Shown piece after piece: positions 12,055 to 24,990 of a stretch of DNA of 64,000 nt (its first letter is position 1; each line of letters opens with the position of its first letter). Source of the stretch: Physcomitrium patens (taxonomy: Eukaryota > Streptophyta > Bryopsida > Funariales > Funariaceae). The position numbers were made by a program, and so were the translations under genes. Under the pieces are notes generated by a model, which had not been told where the DNA came from, made no database searches, and saw only the letters and a list, made by a program, of their open reading frames with translations. The stretch lies in NCBI RefSeq assembly GCF_000002425.4, contig NC_037253.1, positions 15,851,096-15,915,095 on the forward strand, read 5' to 3'.

Positions 12055-12056
<2 letters not shown>
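11836..12056. mobile_element. 221 bp foldback MITE inserted in a TA microsatellite
   Basis: The first about 46 bases (11836-11881, GATAAAGTGATCCAAATTTT core) match the reverse complement of 12011-12056 with roughly seven or eight mismatches, giving long terminal inverted repeats. The interior is also partly palindromic: GTTCTCCATTCCCAATC and CCCAACCATTG face TGGTTGGGAAGAGGAGAAC, so almost the whole unit can fold into one hairpin. It is bordered on both sides by TA-repeat DNA, so a TA target duplication is possible but cannot be distinguished from the flank. There is no coding capacity. Size, structure and target fit a non-autonomous DNA transposon; the superfamily is not determined. Confidence 0.75.
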
Positions 12057-12095
<39 letters not shown>

Positions 12096-13863
12096 TTTTA
12101 TTACACTTTTCTTGATGATATAATTACTAAAATAAAATAAAAATTATAAATAATTACTTAGATGTTTTTATTTGATATTAATTCTGATTTTTAAATATAA
12201 TATATATAATATAAAATATAAAAAAATATTTATATACTTTATATTTGCATAGATAGTATTTTGTAAATTATATTTTAAAGCACACTATGTCTATTTAATT
12301 GAGCTCTTTTATATTATTATAAAAAATAAAAAATAAATGTTACTTAGCATAAGATATCAAATAATGTTTCATAAAAAAATAAAATAATAGAAAAAAAATT
12401 AAAAAAAAAAAACAAACATCTAAACAACAAAAAGAAGTGTACAAGTAGAATTCAATTTAAATTTTTATTTGAGATCTATTTCTTTAAGACACCATGTAAT
12501 GTGTTTAATATGAAAACTAATCAAAGTATTCTATAATGTTTGTTATGATAAAAGTCGAGTAAAAAAAAGAAACAAGAAAAACGGTAATTTTACAAATATT
12601 TTTGGTGAAATAAACACTACATAAATATTTAATATAATGTTCGTTATATTATACTACAATTAAAAAAAATCTAGGTTTGCTTATTTAAACTTCAATCAAG
12701 TTACATGCAATTTGTATAGATTGCACTTTGAAATAGAAAAAGCAATATTGTGAAAAATAGTAACTCAAAAACCACCATATATTTATTTTAATGATTTTTT
12801 TTAATATTCACTTGAATCCTATATTGTTAACTTATCTTTAAATAAAAAAATAAGTATAAAAAGAAGACAACATAAATCCTAAAGTAATGAAGGAGACTTA
12901 TATTCTTTTGGGTATTAAAAATATAAAAATACATAATTTGTAGCAGATCAATAATAAAAATGTCTTGTATTATAATCCTTAGATTAATTGGTAGAAAGTT
13001 GTAAGTTGTTAAGAATATTTATAACTTAAGACATTAAGTTAGAATAGATTTTTTACAAGATTGTGAGTTATTTTATTACTTGTTGTAGTTTAAAGCATAT
13101 CATCTTAATAAATTGTAAGACAAAGATCTCTATTTAATTCTTTTTTATTGTAAAATATGTATTTTTATATATGTAATAGATATTTTGTAAGATGTCACAA
13201 TAGTCTTTGAAATTAGAATTTTATTACATAAAATTTTTAAAAATTAATTCAATTTTATGTTACAATTTTTTTCATATATATATATATGAATTTTTTAATA
13301 TTCTTATTTTGATAAGTTAAATTTAAGAATTTAGATGAAACAAATAAAATATCATACTAAAGATATCTAATCTAAAATCTTTAAATTTTTAAAAATTTTG
13401 AACAAAGAAAAATACATGCTATTTCCTAAAAGTAATAACTCATATGATTTTTTGTAACTGGTATTTTTTATATATTAATAATAAAAATTTTAAAAATTAT
13501 TATTAATTAGTATTTTATAATAATTAAATTCGAAATTTCAAAATCAAGAATGATTATGTAAGAATTTGATAAATTTTTTAATAAGTGTGTAATATTTGAA
13601 AAGAATAGAAAAGAATCCAAGAAAAGAAAAAAAATAATAATTTAAAAAATATAGTAAATTTATTTTAAAACATAAATAAGATCGTCCAAGAAATTAGAAT
13701 TGTGTTACCTCTAAAATTTTAGTAGAATTTCGCCATTTAAAATTTGTAACAAAACTTGTAGTTTTGTTTTATTAGTACAAGGTTTTGTAATCTAAGTTTA
13801 TATTTTGTTTTATTTGTTATTAAGTAGTCATAAAGTTTTAAATAATATCTCTAAATTTTTTAT

Positions 13864-13867
<4 letters not shown>

Positions 13868-13933
<66 letters not shown>

Positions 13934-13940
13934 GAGAGAG
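13868..13940. repeat. (TA)n followed by (GA)n microsatellite
   Basis: About 30 bases of alternating TA run directly into about 38 bases of mostly GA dinucleotides with one interruption (ATAGAG). Simple-sequence repeat, non-coding. Confidence 0.9.
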
Positions 13941-14252
13941 CTAATAAAAAAAATAGATGATAATTTTTTTATAAAAAACATCTAACCAATTCCACTTAAA
14001 GTGGTTTAAACAAATGTGATAAATGTTTCATGTAAGTCACAATGTCTGTTATTGACTAAACTTTTATCTATTGGTCTTTTAAAAAATTTATTAAAAAAAG
14101 CAATACACATAATATAAATTAAATAGTTTCAATTAATGTAGGAGACATTATAGATGTAGGCTTTTGAAACTTGAATACCAAAATAAATCTATTGTTGTAC
14201 AATTGTTTGTTCTTTTTTACTTCTATATTTAAATTTATATAATCATCATTAG

Positions 14253-14290
<38 letters not shown>

Positions 14291-14444
14291 CATATAATTT
14301 AAAAATAAGATTTATTTTAAATGTCAAATATAGGACCTCTAAGATTCAAATCACTAAATAAGCACAAAAGACAAAATGAACATTAAATTGTAGCATTAGA
14401 ATAGACAATAAAATATTTGCAAAAGCTAGAGTATTTATTAGAAA

Positions 14445-14481
<37 letters not shown>

Positions 14482-14749
14482 TATTATAGAAAAATTATAG
14501 ATTTTTTTTAAAAAAAATTAAAATTAAAATCATTAAAAATATAAATCAATACTATGTCTTTTGTCAATAAACTAAAAGTAAATAACTACATGAGTTTATT
14601 TGATTTTTTAAACATTTTGATTAAACATGTATAAAAAATTAATACTTCTTAAATAAAATAAAATTTTAAATATAATATAGATAGATATTAGATACAGCAA
14701 CTTAAATATAAGATAAAGACATAATGAAGCCTTCTCATTGGCTAAACAT

Positions 14750-15985
14750 GAATCAACATGAGTCAAAATGAAAATGGATGGCAGTGCCAAAAATTGAGGT
14801 GGTCAACAGCACCAGCTTTTACATATACATACATACTAGTTTCTATATATACATACATACTACTGTTTTCCTCACCAATGAAGGAAGCAACATGTTGCTA
14901 ACCTCCACATTTGAAAAGGAGTCAACGGCAGCAGTTGCGACGAAGGCAGTGTGCACCCACTTTCGAGGGGCAGCAAGCTGTGGTGGAGTTTATCTTTCGG
15001 AATCTTTCTGAATTGGTGCGATGATGCTGTCCACCCACCCACCCCATGTTTGCATAAATCGGCGATTTTACGCTTCTGTTGCAGCAGCAGCAGCACAAGA
15101 GGATCTACTTGGTCACGGCATCCATGTAATGTCCACATGCGGCCTCCCAAACAGTGACCTTGTCGGGACTCAAGCCCATCAACAAGGGACAGGGGAGGGA
15201 GGGATCAGTTCCCCGTTTCCTCTCTGCATCAGCAAGCGGAAAGAGATTGGCATGCGAGAAGTTTCAATGCATCATCTTGTGTGCACAGATTTTCAATGTA
15301 TATATATATATATATATTCGATAGGTGGTTCTGTGCTCAGTGTTCGATGATTCTCCTTGAAACCGCAAAGTTGTTCTGCTAGCCTCTGTTGTGTCTTATC
15401 CACATGCGTCGTTGTGCATGGGTTTGGGAGGTTTTCAAGGCTGCGGTTTTCACACGTGAAGCTGCGGCTTGCTCCTGCGCGTTGTGTCTCGAATTGGGAT
15501 GAATCCCTCGACCTCTGGGAGTGTGTTGTGCTGGAAGGGTTTTGTGTGGGGATTGAGGTGGTGCATGTTTCGATGAGTGGGATGCAACTGAATCACGGTC
15601 TGAAATTCCTCACCGTGAATTTCACGCGGTGTGAGTGATGTTATTGTTTTAAGTTCATGAATGTTGGAATTGAGGTTCCTTCTTTTTTATAATTCGAGAA
15701 AATCCAGTGCCCTACTGTGAGATCCAATAAAATATTGGGGATATCAAATCTAAACGAAATCAGCAATGCGACAATGGTTCTGAGAAAATTTGCTAGACGA
15801 AAACGGGCAGCTTCGGCGTTTGCAGGTATTCACAGATGCACACTGTACAACCATCCAACAAGAAGCACCGAAATGAACCCTTTAAATCCTTGTTACAAAG
15901 TCGAAATAATACAAGATGTGTGGACGCAATCACAAGAACACCAAAGTAATTTTAACGGCAGTAATCCTGGTGACCCTCCGAATCA
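14750..15985. other. 3' flank of the F-box gene
   Basis: Composition is gene-like from about 14750, but I recognise no protein. The segment 14800-15700 carries several short frames on both strands that overlap each other and have no family signature. Because it abuts the stop codon of the minus-strand F-box gene, part of it is probably that gene's 3' UTR. A (TA)n tract lies at about 15299-15317. Confidence 0.35.
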
Positions 15986-17951
15986 TCAAAAGCTAAAGCA
16001 TGCAAAATTCAAGCTCCTCCTCCACGTCCCCCATTGCAAGTTCGTGTGCGCGAGATGCTCCTGGCAGGTCGACCTCAGCTGATCGGGCTTGACTGGGCTG
16101 TCCAAGTGCACATAAATTTCCAGCCGCTGCAGCGAAGGAACGGTGCTGACGAGCCGTAACAGGAGAGCGACGCAACTCTCTAAGCTGAGAGCGACCATGT
16201 GCACAATGAGTCTTGAGAGGGCAGGCCACGTACGAAATGTGGTGAGCTCCTGGTTGGTAGCTAAGGATTGCTCCATGGAGTGCCAAAGACCTGGACCAAC
16301 ACTGAGAGTGTGCAGGAAGGGGCATAGTTCTTTGAGGGATTCGATGTCCGGGATTTGGAGAGGAACCTGAGGAATGACACCCTCCCACTTGCCATCCCCT
16401 CCGAGAGCCATACAAGGGACGTCCAGGAAGACCTTCTCAAGCACGGAATTGGTACGAATGAGCCTGGAGAGAGTGGAGAAGTGGCTGGCACCAAAAAGAA
16501 GTTCCTTGAGGTTCGTGACGTCGTCGAACTCAACGATGGATCCGTCGCGATTCTCCATGCACACCGCAACGTAGGTGAGTTTGGGAGCATGCACGCGGAG
16601 GACGTCCGGGCATACCATTTTAATCTGGAGCTTCTTGACGATGGGTAGATGGAGGTCGACGACCTTGGCGCTAGTGGATAGGCCCAAGCACAGGACCTCA
16701 AGTTTATTAGATGAGAAGTGGGCGTCTTGGACGCCAAAGACGCTCACGAGCGCTAGTATTACAAGTTCGGGCATGCATGCATTAATCTCCGTGAGCGATC
16801 GCTCGGTCATTTTGATACACCGGAGGGTGAGGCTTTTCATCTTGGGCATTACTTCGAGGTCGCTCGTGTCGAGGTACATGTTGCGCAACTCCAGAGATAC
16901 TAACTGCTTGCCTGTTGCAATTTACGACTTGAAAGAATGAGCAATCGGCTTTTGAAAGCAATGGTTGAACTTAAACCTTGTTCAAGACTCACACACCTCG
17001 AAATAAAGAGGAAGGAGAGAGAGGATTACACTGCTCGGATAGTATTCTGAGGATGGGAGACTGTCGCATGATCGCTTGCTGGCCGTAATCAATGACCGTC
17101 AAATGCTGGAGTGAGTGGCCGCACGAGTATACCCACTTACGCACAAACATGGGCTCGCTCAACCAAAAGTCAACCATGTGGATCTCCTCCTTGAGAAGCG
17201 GATTGTCTTGCATTTCCTGGTCGACTTCAATTCGGAGCTGCTCAACCTTGCCCACACACCGGAGCATTTTCAGACATGCGTTCTTGAATGAAACATTATC
17301 GGTGTGTTGGAGGGAGGAGTTCGAAAACGAGGATGAATTCGCGCAGCAACCATTCTGATACCCACGGTTTGAATTCACTTGAGACATCTCACAGCAATCG
17401 TCATCATCTTCATCCTCCTCACTCTCGTCAGAATCAGACTCTATCATGTCATCTTCATCCTCTGTGTCAGAGTATGAACATTGGGGTCTCACAGGATAAC
17501 GTTTCCGAGCAAGCTCGTAGTACCGTTTGAGGCATACAAGGTTGAGACAGCGAACTTCCCGCACAACTTCTTTCATAGTTTTACTCGTTGCCCTGCAATT
17601 CGCAAGGTCCCGTGCATCCTTCACCTTGTTGATGATGTCCGACAGAACATGAATGGGCAATGCCTGCACCACAATTAAACTTATAATTAATCAATCAATC
17701 AATCAACCGCGTCGTCTTTCAGGCTCATTCAGTCACTAAAAAAGCCTGGAGACAGACATCTGAAGCTCGGGAGCGCAGACTTGTGTTGGTAGTACCTCCT
17801 CTACGCTGAGGGGTTGAATCTCCTCAGCAACATTCCTCGAAATTATGGCGGCCAGAGAAGTCGCCAATATTGACCCATCCAAAACGCGATTGGAAGCTGG
17901 TGCTATCGCATGTTCCTGCAATCGATTAAAAATCAATTTAGAATTCGCCAT
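15986..17951 (-). CDS. F-box protein with LRR-like C-terminal region, three coding exons
   Basis: Proposed minus-strand exons are 17951-17796, 17663-16997 and 16911-15986, giving 582 residues with GT-AG junctions in phase. An F-box begins exon 2 (about residues 53-97: ALPIHVLSDIINKV, LANCRATSKTMKEVV). A run of Asp/Glu/Ser follows at about 118-142. The C-terminal half (about 275-500) has repeated short leucine-rich beta-strand patterns such as MKSLTLRCI, LEVLCLGLS and VKKLQIKMV, as in F-box/LRR proteins. F-box proteins normally bind SKP1 in SCF ubiquitin ligases through the F-box and bind substrate through the C-terminal repeats; the substrate here is unknown. Exon 1 is the weak point. The ATG at 17951 is followed by a stretch ending TTTTTAATCGATTGCAG, which looks like an intron end, so translation could start in an upstream exon. 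The 52 residues before the F-box match nothing I know. Confidence 0.8.
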
Positions 17952-20200
17952 CCTTCCACCTCCGAGAGGAAAAAGCTACAATCTGCCTTGTGCATCTACA
18001 TTAAGATAAACGTTTTGGATATATCTAAACAAATCAAAGCAAAGCATGATCTATTACAACAGGATGACATTAGTAAACACAGATACAGACTATGAGTAAT
18101 CACCACCTATCTGATCAAATTGATTTCGTGTAAGAATTGCAACAATCCCACATGGGAACCCTGCGCCCACTTGATGGACTAGTCTCCCCCCGATTGACAG
18201 ACGTGAAACTTTGATTACTCATATGGTTTGACATGTATCCAGCTGGGTTTCAGGTACTCAGCACAAGTGCTGATATTAGCATTCATTGGATTCCTGCAGC
18301 TATGTAAACTTTGTGACCCCAATATCACATGCTTCAACGAATCACCCAGAAGGTGGAAGGGGTGCTAAAAGAGGAGAAAATTAATTGCCAACCATGATTT
18401 CGAGGTTTACCTGGCACCACCCCTTTGAGAGCATCATCACAGCTATGACTGACCACCTTTGTTGATTGCTGAGCACTCTGACCCCACTAATCCAAGACGA
18501 AGCAAACAAACGTGTACACTAACTCTCGGCGCAAGAAACCGCAGCTAAGAGAGCATGCTCTTGCTGTAGCATTGCCCTGGGTGTCTCGTCTGCCAACGAC
18601 AAGTCATTACGGTTTTTGTCTTTATTTCCTCTCTAGCTTGACTCAGGACGCACCAGTCCATAGAAGGCAAATTAATTTTCGTCGGTGCCACCTAGTAAAT
18701 TTGCATGCTATTCGTTGTGATTTGGTTGTGTTCACTCTTCATCGGCGGATGCTTGTGTTCGAGTGCGCTTAACGCTCGATTATGGTGTCGCAAGAACTAA
18801 GCTTTGGCTATTCAGGTGCAGTGGCCAAGTGATAAAGACTGATGCTTGTGAAGTATTATTCTCAATCTGGATTACGTTCTCTCAATAGAACATTCCGAGC
18901 GTGTGGATACAATTTGATGCACTGGACCCTCCTTAACACCATAAAATCAATTAAGCCACGGAAAGCTACCGAACTTCCAATCTTGCCCGTTTTCCAATTA
19001 AAGATATGAGAAAACGGACGAAAACTGAAGTGAAAAGAAAAACAAAAACACTCCGCAGAGATAGCATTAAAAAGGAGAGGCCTTCTCAAAGATGAGAACT
19101 CAGGCAGCGCAAGTGAAATCTCGAGATAATAGGCACAAAATGCATGAGACCCAGCAGCGCAAACCCTGAAACCCCAGCTCGGCGACTCGCTCACAAACAA
19201 CACACACTCAGAGCAGTTCAACCCAAGTTCCTGTTGGAGTGAATAACAATCAAGGTATTAAGTAGCCCATTGATTTGGCACTGTTCCTAGAAAGAGAAGT
19301 AGCCCTCCCACACAAGGCAAAAACAAGGTCTACGCGAGGCCTCTAGGGTTCTGTGAAGGGGCTTCCACTCAAAAAGCGAGTTGGAATCGGTAAGTGTTCT
19401 CTAATAGCAACGACCGGCCAACTAAAGAATTACCATTGCAGCAGAAGCTGCATACCAGTCAGTAGACCATGGCTGGCGACCTGGAACAGTGCAGGGAAGG
19501 AGACCAAGGACACTGCAAAGTGGAGGAGATGTAACAGGGAGTGACAGACGGGAAATGGAAGGGTTACATTCACAGTGGGATTGGTCACAAGAGCAGATAG
19601 AGAATAGGATGGGGACTCAGTTCCACTGTCCACTTATTGAACCTGGATGAAAACCCCAGTCGGGGTGAAGTGACGAGAGCAAAGCATAGCAGAGTAGAGC
19701 AGGGCCCACAACCATGGGGACCCATGCTCATTCATGAGGCCTATCTGATTGATACGCAACGCAACTCACCAGACGAAGCCAGACTTGTCCATCCGCGGTA
19801 GACGGGCGTGCCCTCTTCTTCGCGGCGGCCTTGGTAAAAGCACCACGTTTCTTCGCGGCGGCCTTGGTAAAAGCACCACGTTTCCTCAGCCGCAACCTTG
19901 ATTGACTGGTACCCTTCAGTAACTCACTCACCGTCGCATTCCGGTGCTGTCCGCGGAGCAGCCCACGCATGAGCGACGCTGCTGCAACGCTCCATGCAGC
20001 CCTCGTTTCCCAGCCGCCTTTTGCCCTGCTGCAACTATGTCGCCTCCTCTGTAGAATCACCGCTTCACTTGCAACAACCCCCCCCCTTTTCCCACGCTTC
20101 ATTTACTACTAGTAGTAGTCGTCGTAGCCATCAGAGTGATGCACGACATGTTACCTCTATGTGTCAAAAATTTAGTATTTTGGGAAGTATGTGATCCTCT
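17952..20200 (-). promoter_or_regulatory. Upstream region and possible 5' leader of the F-box gene
   Basis: This is a gene-like, non-AT-rich stretch of 2.2 kb upstream of the F-box coding region, ending abruptly at about 20200 where AT-rich DNA begins. I find no convincing gene. Open frames at 18862-19221 and 19728-20102 (minus strand) lack family features, and the second consists partly of a duplicated 33 bp unit. It probably contains the promoter and one or more untranslated (or short coding) exons. A pyrimidine-rich segment with a C run at about 20077-20098 lies near its outer end. Confidence 0.35.
19819..19884. repeat. Perfect 33 bp tandem duplication
   Basis: The unit beginning TTCGCGGCGGCCTTGG occurs twice in a row (19819-19851 and 19852-19884) with no difference visible. 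On the minus strand the frame reads KRGAFTKAAAK twice inside a 124-codon open frame. The unit length is divisible by three, so the frame stays open regardless of coding function. Confidence 0.9.
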
Positions 20201-21500
20201 TGTCCATTCACAGTTCTCATTTTGAGAGCTTGGTTTTGTCAAGAATCCTAACTTGCCTAATTCTCTGGTATTTCTGTGAAAGCAATCATATGTAGTGTGT
20301 TGTTCTTAGCAAACCACTCTTTGTTACCTCTTCACTGCTCATGTTCATCCACCTTTTATTCAACCATGACTTTTGTATATTGTTGTTAAACCAACCACAT
20401 GTTGCACTCATATAGATTTTAATGTAATATTATATAGTTAGTTAGCTTACTTCTTAATCTATTTCTTAATCTGTTTTTTAAGATATAGAATTGGAACCAA
20501 TTTTGATGAATAAGTAATTTCGGATTGGAAAATCATATAAACAAATTGATTCATTGTAAGTTTTAATTTTTATCCATTATATATAATCAAAGGTTATTTT
20601 TAATGTTAAATTTTAGATTAAAAAATCATAATTTAATTATAAAAAAATTACACTAAAGAAATGAATTTTAAAAATACTAAAAATATATACTATCAACTAT
20701 GTAGAATGGATTTATATCTTACAACTTAAATTTAACATGGATATTAAATCAATCTAAGTTTTTACTTTTAAAATAAATGATATTAGTATTAAAGCACAAG
20801 TTTTGAAGTAATATAGAACAAAAACTATTCTAATCCTTATGATATAGTTTTAGACCTATTAATTGAATCTGTTAAAAATCACATCTTTATTTTGCAACTT
20901 CTTTAATAAAATATTATAATAAATTAATAAATTATTAGATAATATTAATAATAAATTAATAATATCCTTCATTTAATTTTAACCTATTTTATTCTATAAG
21001 ATTTTAAAAATATATTTAGACAAGGTATTATAACACAAAGTGATAAAACATTTAAAAACGAAGTCATTGGTAGAAATCCAAAATCCTTATTGATGTTTCA
21101 TTGGAAAAATACAATTATCTGCCATATATAAATATTTCTTATAAAAATATTCAGATATTTTATGTTATATTCTTCAAATTATACTAATTTATTGAATTTA
21201 GACATCTACTTAGTTGTAGAAGTTTCAACTTATGTTTCTTCATAAGTATATTGAGTATAGCCAAAAACATATTCAAACATATATGTATATATATATATAT
21301 ATATACATACATATATTAGACAATCACAATAGATCCACTATATCTCTCAAAAGCACATTTATCAACAAACATCCAAACAAGTCCTTTTGACAAAAATGTC
21401 CTCCATCAAACATTATTGAGCAAATGGAATTTGTCACTACTTTTCATTATCATTCATTGTTAAGCAGCCTTATTGCAACAACTAAAACATAACAAAACAG

Positions 21501-21534
<34 letters not shown>

Positions 21535-24500
21535 TTCCCATTGTACTCAAACCATGAGACCCCAACATAAAATCTAAGGACAATGTTTTCCTGTGTTCAT
21601 GCAAAACCATACAATGGGACTTAAATAACATAACTACCCAAACAGAGGACCCCACTGGCTTTATACACCATTTGATGAATAGACAATTTTGAACTATTGG
21701 GTATTCAAAGTTTTCTGTGTATAAATGAGCCCCATCTCCTCTAGAACAGTTCTAGAATAGAGAAAGCTCATCTTCCAAGTGGTCTCATTGTACATGATTA
21801 TAACTGACTTTAGATCCAAAATACTTAGAGAAGATTCATTTCCCAACCTTGAAGGGAAGGCCATGTGGAATCTACTTCTTATATTGATTGACTGATTGAT
21901 TTTTTTGATTGGTTGATTGGGTCAAAATACAAGACAAAACTTTGTTAAACTGATTAGGTCAAGGGATAAGTTTGTAGATGCTAGGATAAGAATATTTTCC
22001 TGCTCTTGGGTGTAATTGTTCGTGTGATATGGTCTAGCGATAAGTTTTAGTTGCCTATTATTAAAAGTCCACACAAGATCTTTTAGCGTATGTTCTGGGA
22101 ATAAATTGGTGAATCATTTATATTCTATTCAAAGTGGATAGAATTTCTGTTTGTGGGAAAAGTTATTATCTGTTTTTCAAACAATTTGTTTTAGAAAAAT
22201 TGGCTAGTTTATTTTATGATTCTAATTGGGCCAATGAGGTTCACAATGACATCAGTTTCTTTGAAGTCCAAATGCACTTGTTGGCAAGGTTAAAAAATTA
22301 CACATTTATTCTTGAAAGTCTTTGTAAGATTACTTGGTTATGTCTTTATGTCACATTTTTCAACATTATAGCATTTTTTTCTAAAAAAATATATGTATAA
22401 ATATAAATATATACATATGCATGTTATTTCTATTTAAAACTTCTAAGAGAAAGTATCAAAAATCCTTTAAGATCATCAAGGTCTTCACGATTTTATTTTT
22501 TTATTTTTTTTATTGTTGAATTGTAACTATAAAATGGTACCAAGTCAATGGTCACTAATTATTTATTATAACCCAAAACATTTAGCAATACTAATCAATA
22601 ATAGCCAAGAAGTTTAAGATTTCTTCTTGTTTTTTTGTGCTTTAAGAATCTATAAAACACAATTTTATTACAAAAATATCTTAAAGATTTTTTAAAAATA
22701 TTTCAACAATATCCTTGATTTTCAAGTATTCTTGATTTCTACATCTAAGAAGCCACCACAAAAGCATCCCATAACTTAGGAACTTGTCTTGTAAGACTTG
22801 TGGTCTTCAATAAGCTTCATTAGACTCAAAACCAAGGTTTAGATTATCTTTATTCCTATTTTTGGCTTCCTATTATTCTTTATGTGTGCAAAAATAATAG
22901 GAAGTCAAAAATCCAGTATCTACCTATATACATACATACATATATTAAAAATTATCAATACAAAATTCACTGAATTTTTTTGTGTTTACTTATTTATTAT
23001 TATTTTAACTATTATTATATAATCATAAATACAGTAAATCCTGCAAAGAACAACTCATATTTTTTTAATAAATCTAATTTTTGGATATATATATATATGT
23101 TAAGATGTTTTAATTTATAAATTGGTTCTATACTGAACTTTTAAAATTCAAAATAAAATTTAAATAAAAAAAAAATGTAATTTGAATGACTTGAAGTAAA
23201 ACTATTATCATATTTAAGAACTTTGGTGATGGAGCTAGAAGAATTTTCATAAGTATTATTTTCTATAATAAATGTAACTTAACAAAATAAATCCATTTTT
23301 TGATAACATATGCACAATAATTTAAATACAATATGCTAAAATTTAATATAAGTATGCATAATTTTGTTAATAGAAGGGAAATTGTTAAAAATACATAAAT
23401 AAAAGTTAAATGTGATTTAATTGAAGATTTATTTGAAGCCTAAAAAAGAATATAATAAAATTTCAAAAGAATTATAATAAAATTAAATGTTGCAATGTGT
23501 GTTGAAATAAAAATAAAAATAAATATTTATATAGAATTATATATAAAAATAAAAAATAAATATTGAAATAATATTGTATTATTTACAACAATACTAGCTC
23601 TTCAAATAGAGAACTACATTTGAAGAGACTTTTGTACGAGCTATGATATTTATAATTTTCAGTTTACTCTTCTTGCATTAAAATCTTACACAAAAATTAG
23701 AAAATAAATTAATATGAATTTTATATCATTAAATGATTTTGGCCAAAATGTTCGTTTATTTGTCTTTTTATTGTATGTTTATATAAATGTGAAAACTTAC
23801 TTCGTATTTAATTTGAACATTTTATTTTTGTATTTTTTAAATTTGTGAATAGATTGTGAATTAGTCTTCATAAGTTGGATTTAAAGGATACTTTTTAATC
23901 ATACAAATAATAGTTGAAAAGTTTAAAATAAAAATAAAAATCTTCCACATTAAGTATAAAATTTTCACTGAAAAATAAATAAATAAACTAGTTCAACATA
24001 TTTTGGGTATGGTAGTGTTTGATGTCAACTACTGTTTTCTAATAGAAAATTAATAGTATCGTCATATTCAATTTTTGATGAAATATCAAGGTAGGTGATG
24101 AAGTTGTCTGGTGTGTAAATCGCATAACTAGTATTGTAAACCCTAATATTGACCCTTTAACAATGTTGAACTTCACTGTACCATCTAATGTACCCCAATC
24201 ATATTTTCACCCTTAAAAATGTACTTCATAAAAATCAGAATTCATTTAATTATGTTCTTATATTACAATATATACTTATGTGGATATTGTCAATCTTGGT
24301 CTAGAAATATAGAATAAAAACCTCACATTCACAAAAACTATTAGCCAGATGTAGAAGCCAGAAGCTAAAACAATGTACTAATTGACTTATTTTACCACGA
24401 TTTTTATTATATTTTATTTGAATGTGTGGGTGAAAGAAAAGAAGCTTTAGAAAAGCAATGTTGTTGTGTAACATTGAAGACTTTGAAGTTTTTCATGAAT

Positions 24501-24990
24501 TAAAAACCTTTCGTGAAAAACGCTTCTTTTTATAATTATTCAAAGGGAAAATTTAAAATGCATATTAACATGTAATTCAAATCAATGATAATGGATATTT
24601 CTCTAGCATAATTATGAGCATATGTATAGTTCTCTAAAAAAAGAAAATAAAAAATTATTCTAGTTTGTTGTATAAGAAAGAAAAAATAAAGTACAAATAT
24701 TATCCATATGTACATACATACATACATACATACATACATACACATTATTTACAAGTTTTAGAACAACATAATCTACAAGCTTCTGATCATTATTTAGAGA
24801 CTCTGATTTGGGGTCTGCAACACTAAAATTTGTCTTTGGTGTAAAAACATGTTTCCAAATGTGTCTAAATGACCACAAAAGTTATTATAAAAGTTACATA
24901 TCTAATGTGCTAAAAAAAATTAAAAATTAAACAAATTAATAATTGCTTTTAATTTCAAAACAAATGTAGAAATATAGACTCTAAAAGGTG
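20200..24990. other. AT-rich intergenic DNA, no gene seen
   Basis: No recognisable gene, RNA or transposon. It includes (TA)n tracts at about 21283-21305, 21501-21526 and 23084-23098, and a (TACA)n tract at about 24709-24743. Short open frames (for example 22134-22400) are AT-driven and carry no domain signature. Confidence 0.7.
24709..24743. repeat. (TACA)n microsatellite
   Basis: About nine consecutive TACA units in AT-rich intergenic DNA. Confidence 0.9.

Larger units (their letters stand above)
11300..14750. other. AT-rich intergenic DNA with microsatellites
   Basis: I see no coding potential here. The stretch is strongly AT-rich and contains (TA)n tracts at about 11800-11824, 12058-12092, 13868-13898, 14255-14288 and 14450-14478. 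A (GA)n tract runs from 13903 to 13940. The only clear element is the foldback MITE at 11836-12056. Confidence 0.7.

Noticed and set aside
16143..16940. Several plus-strand frames of 65-121 codons
   Set aside because: They lie antisense to the F-box gene's third exon and have no family signature.
24536..24745. Minus-strand frame starting MCMYVCMYVCMY
   Set aside because: Translation of the (TACA)n microsatellite.
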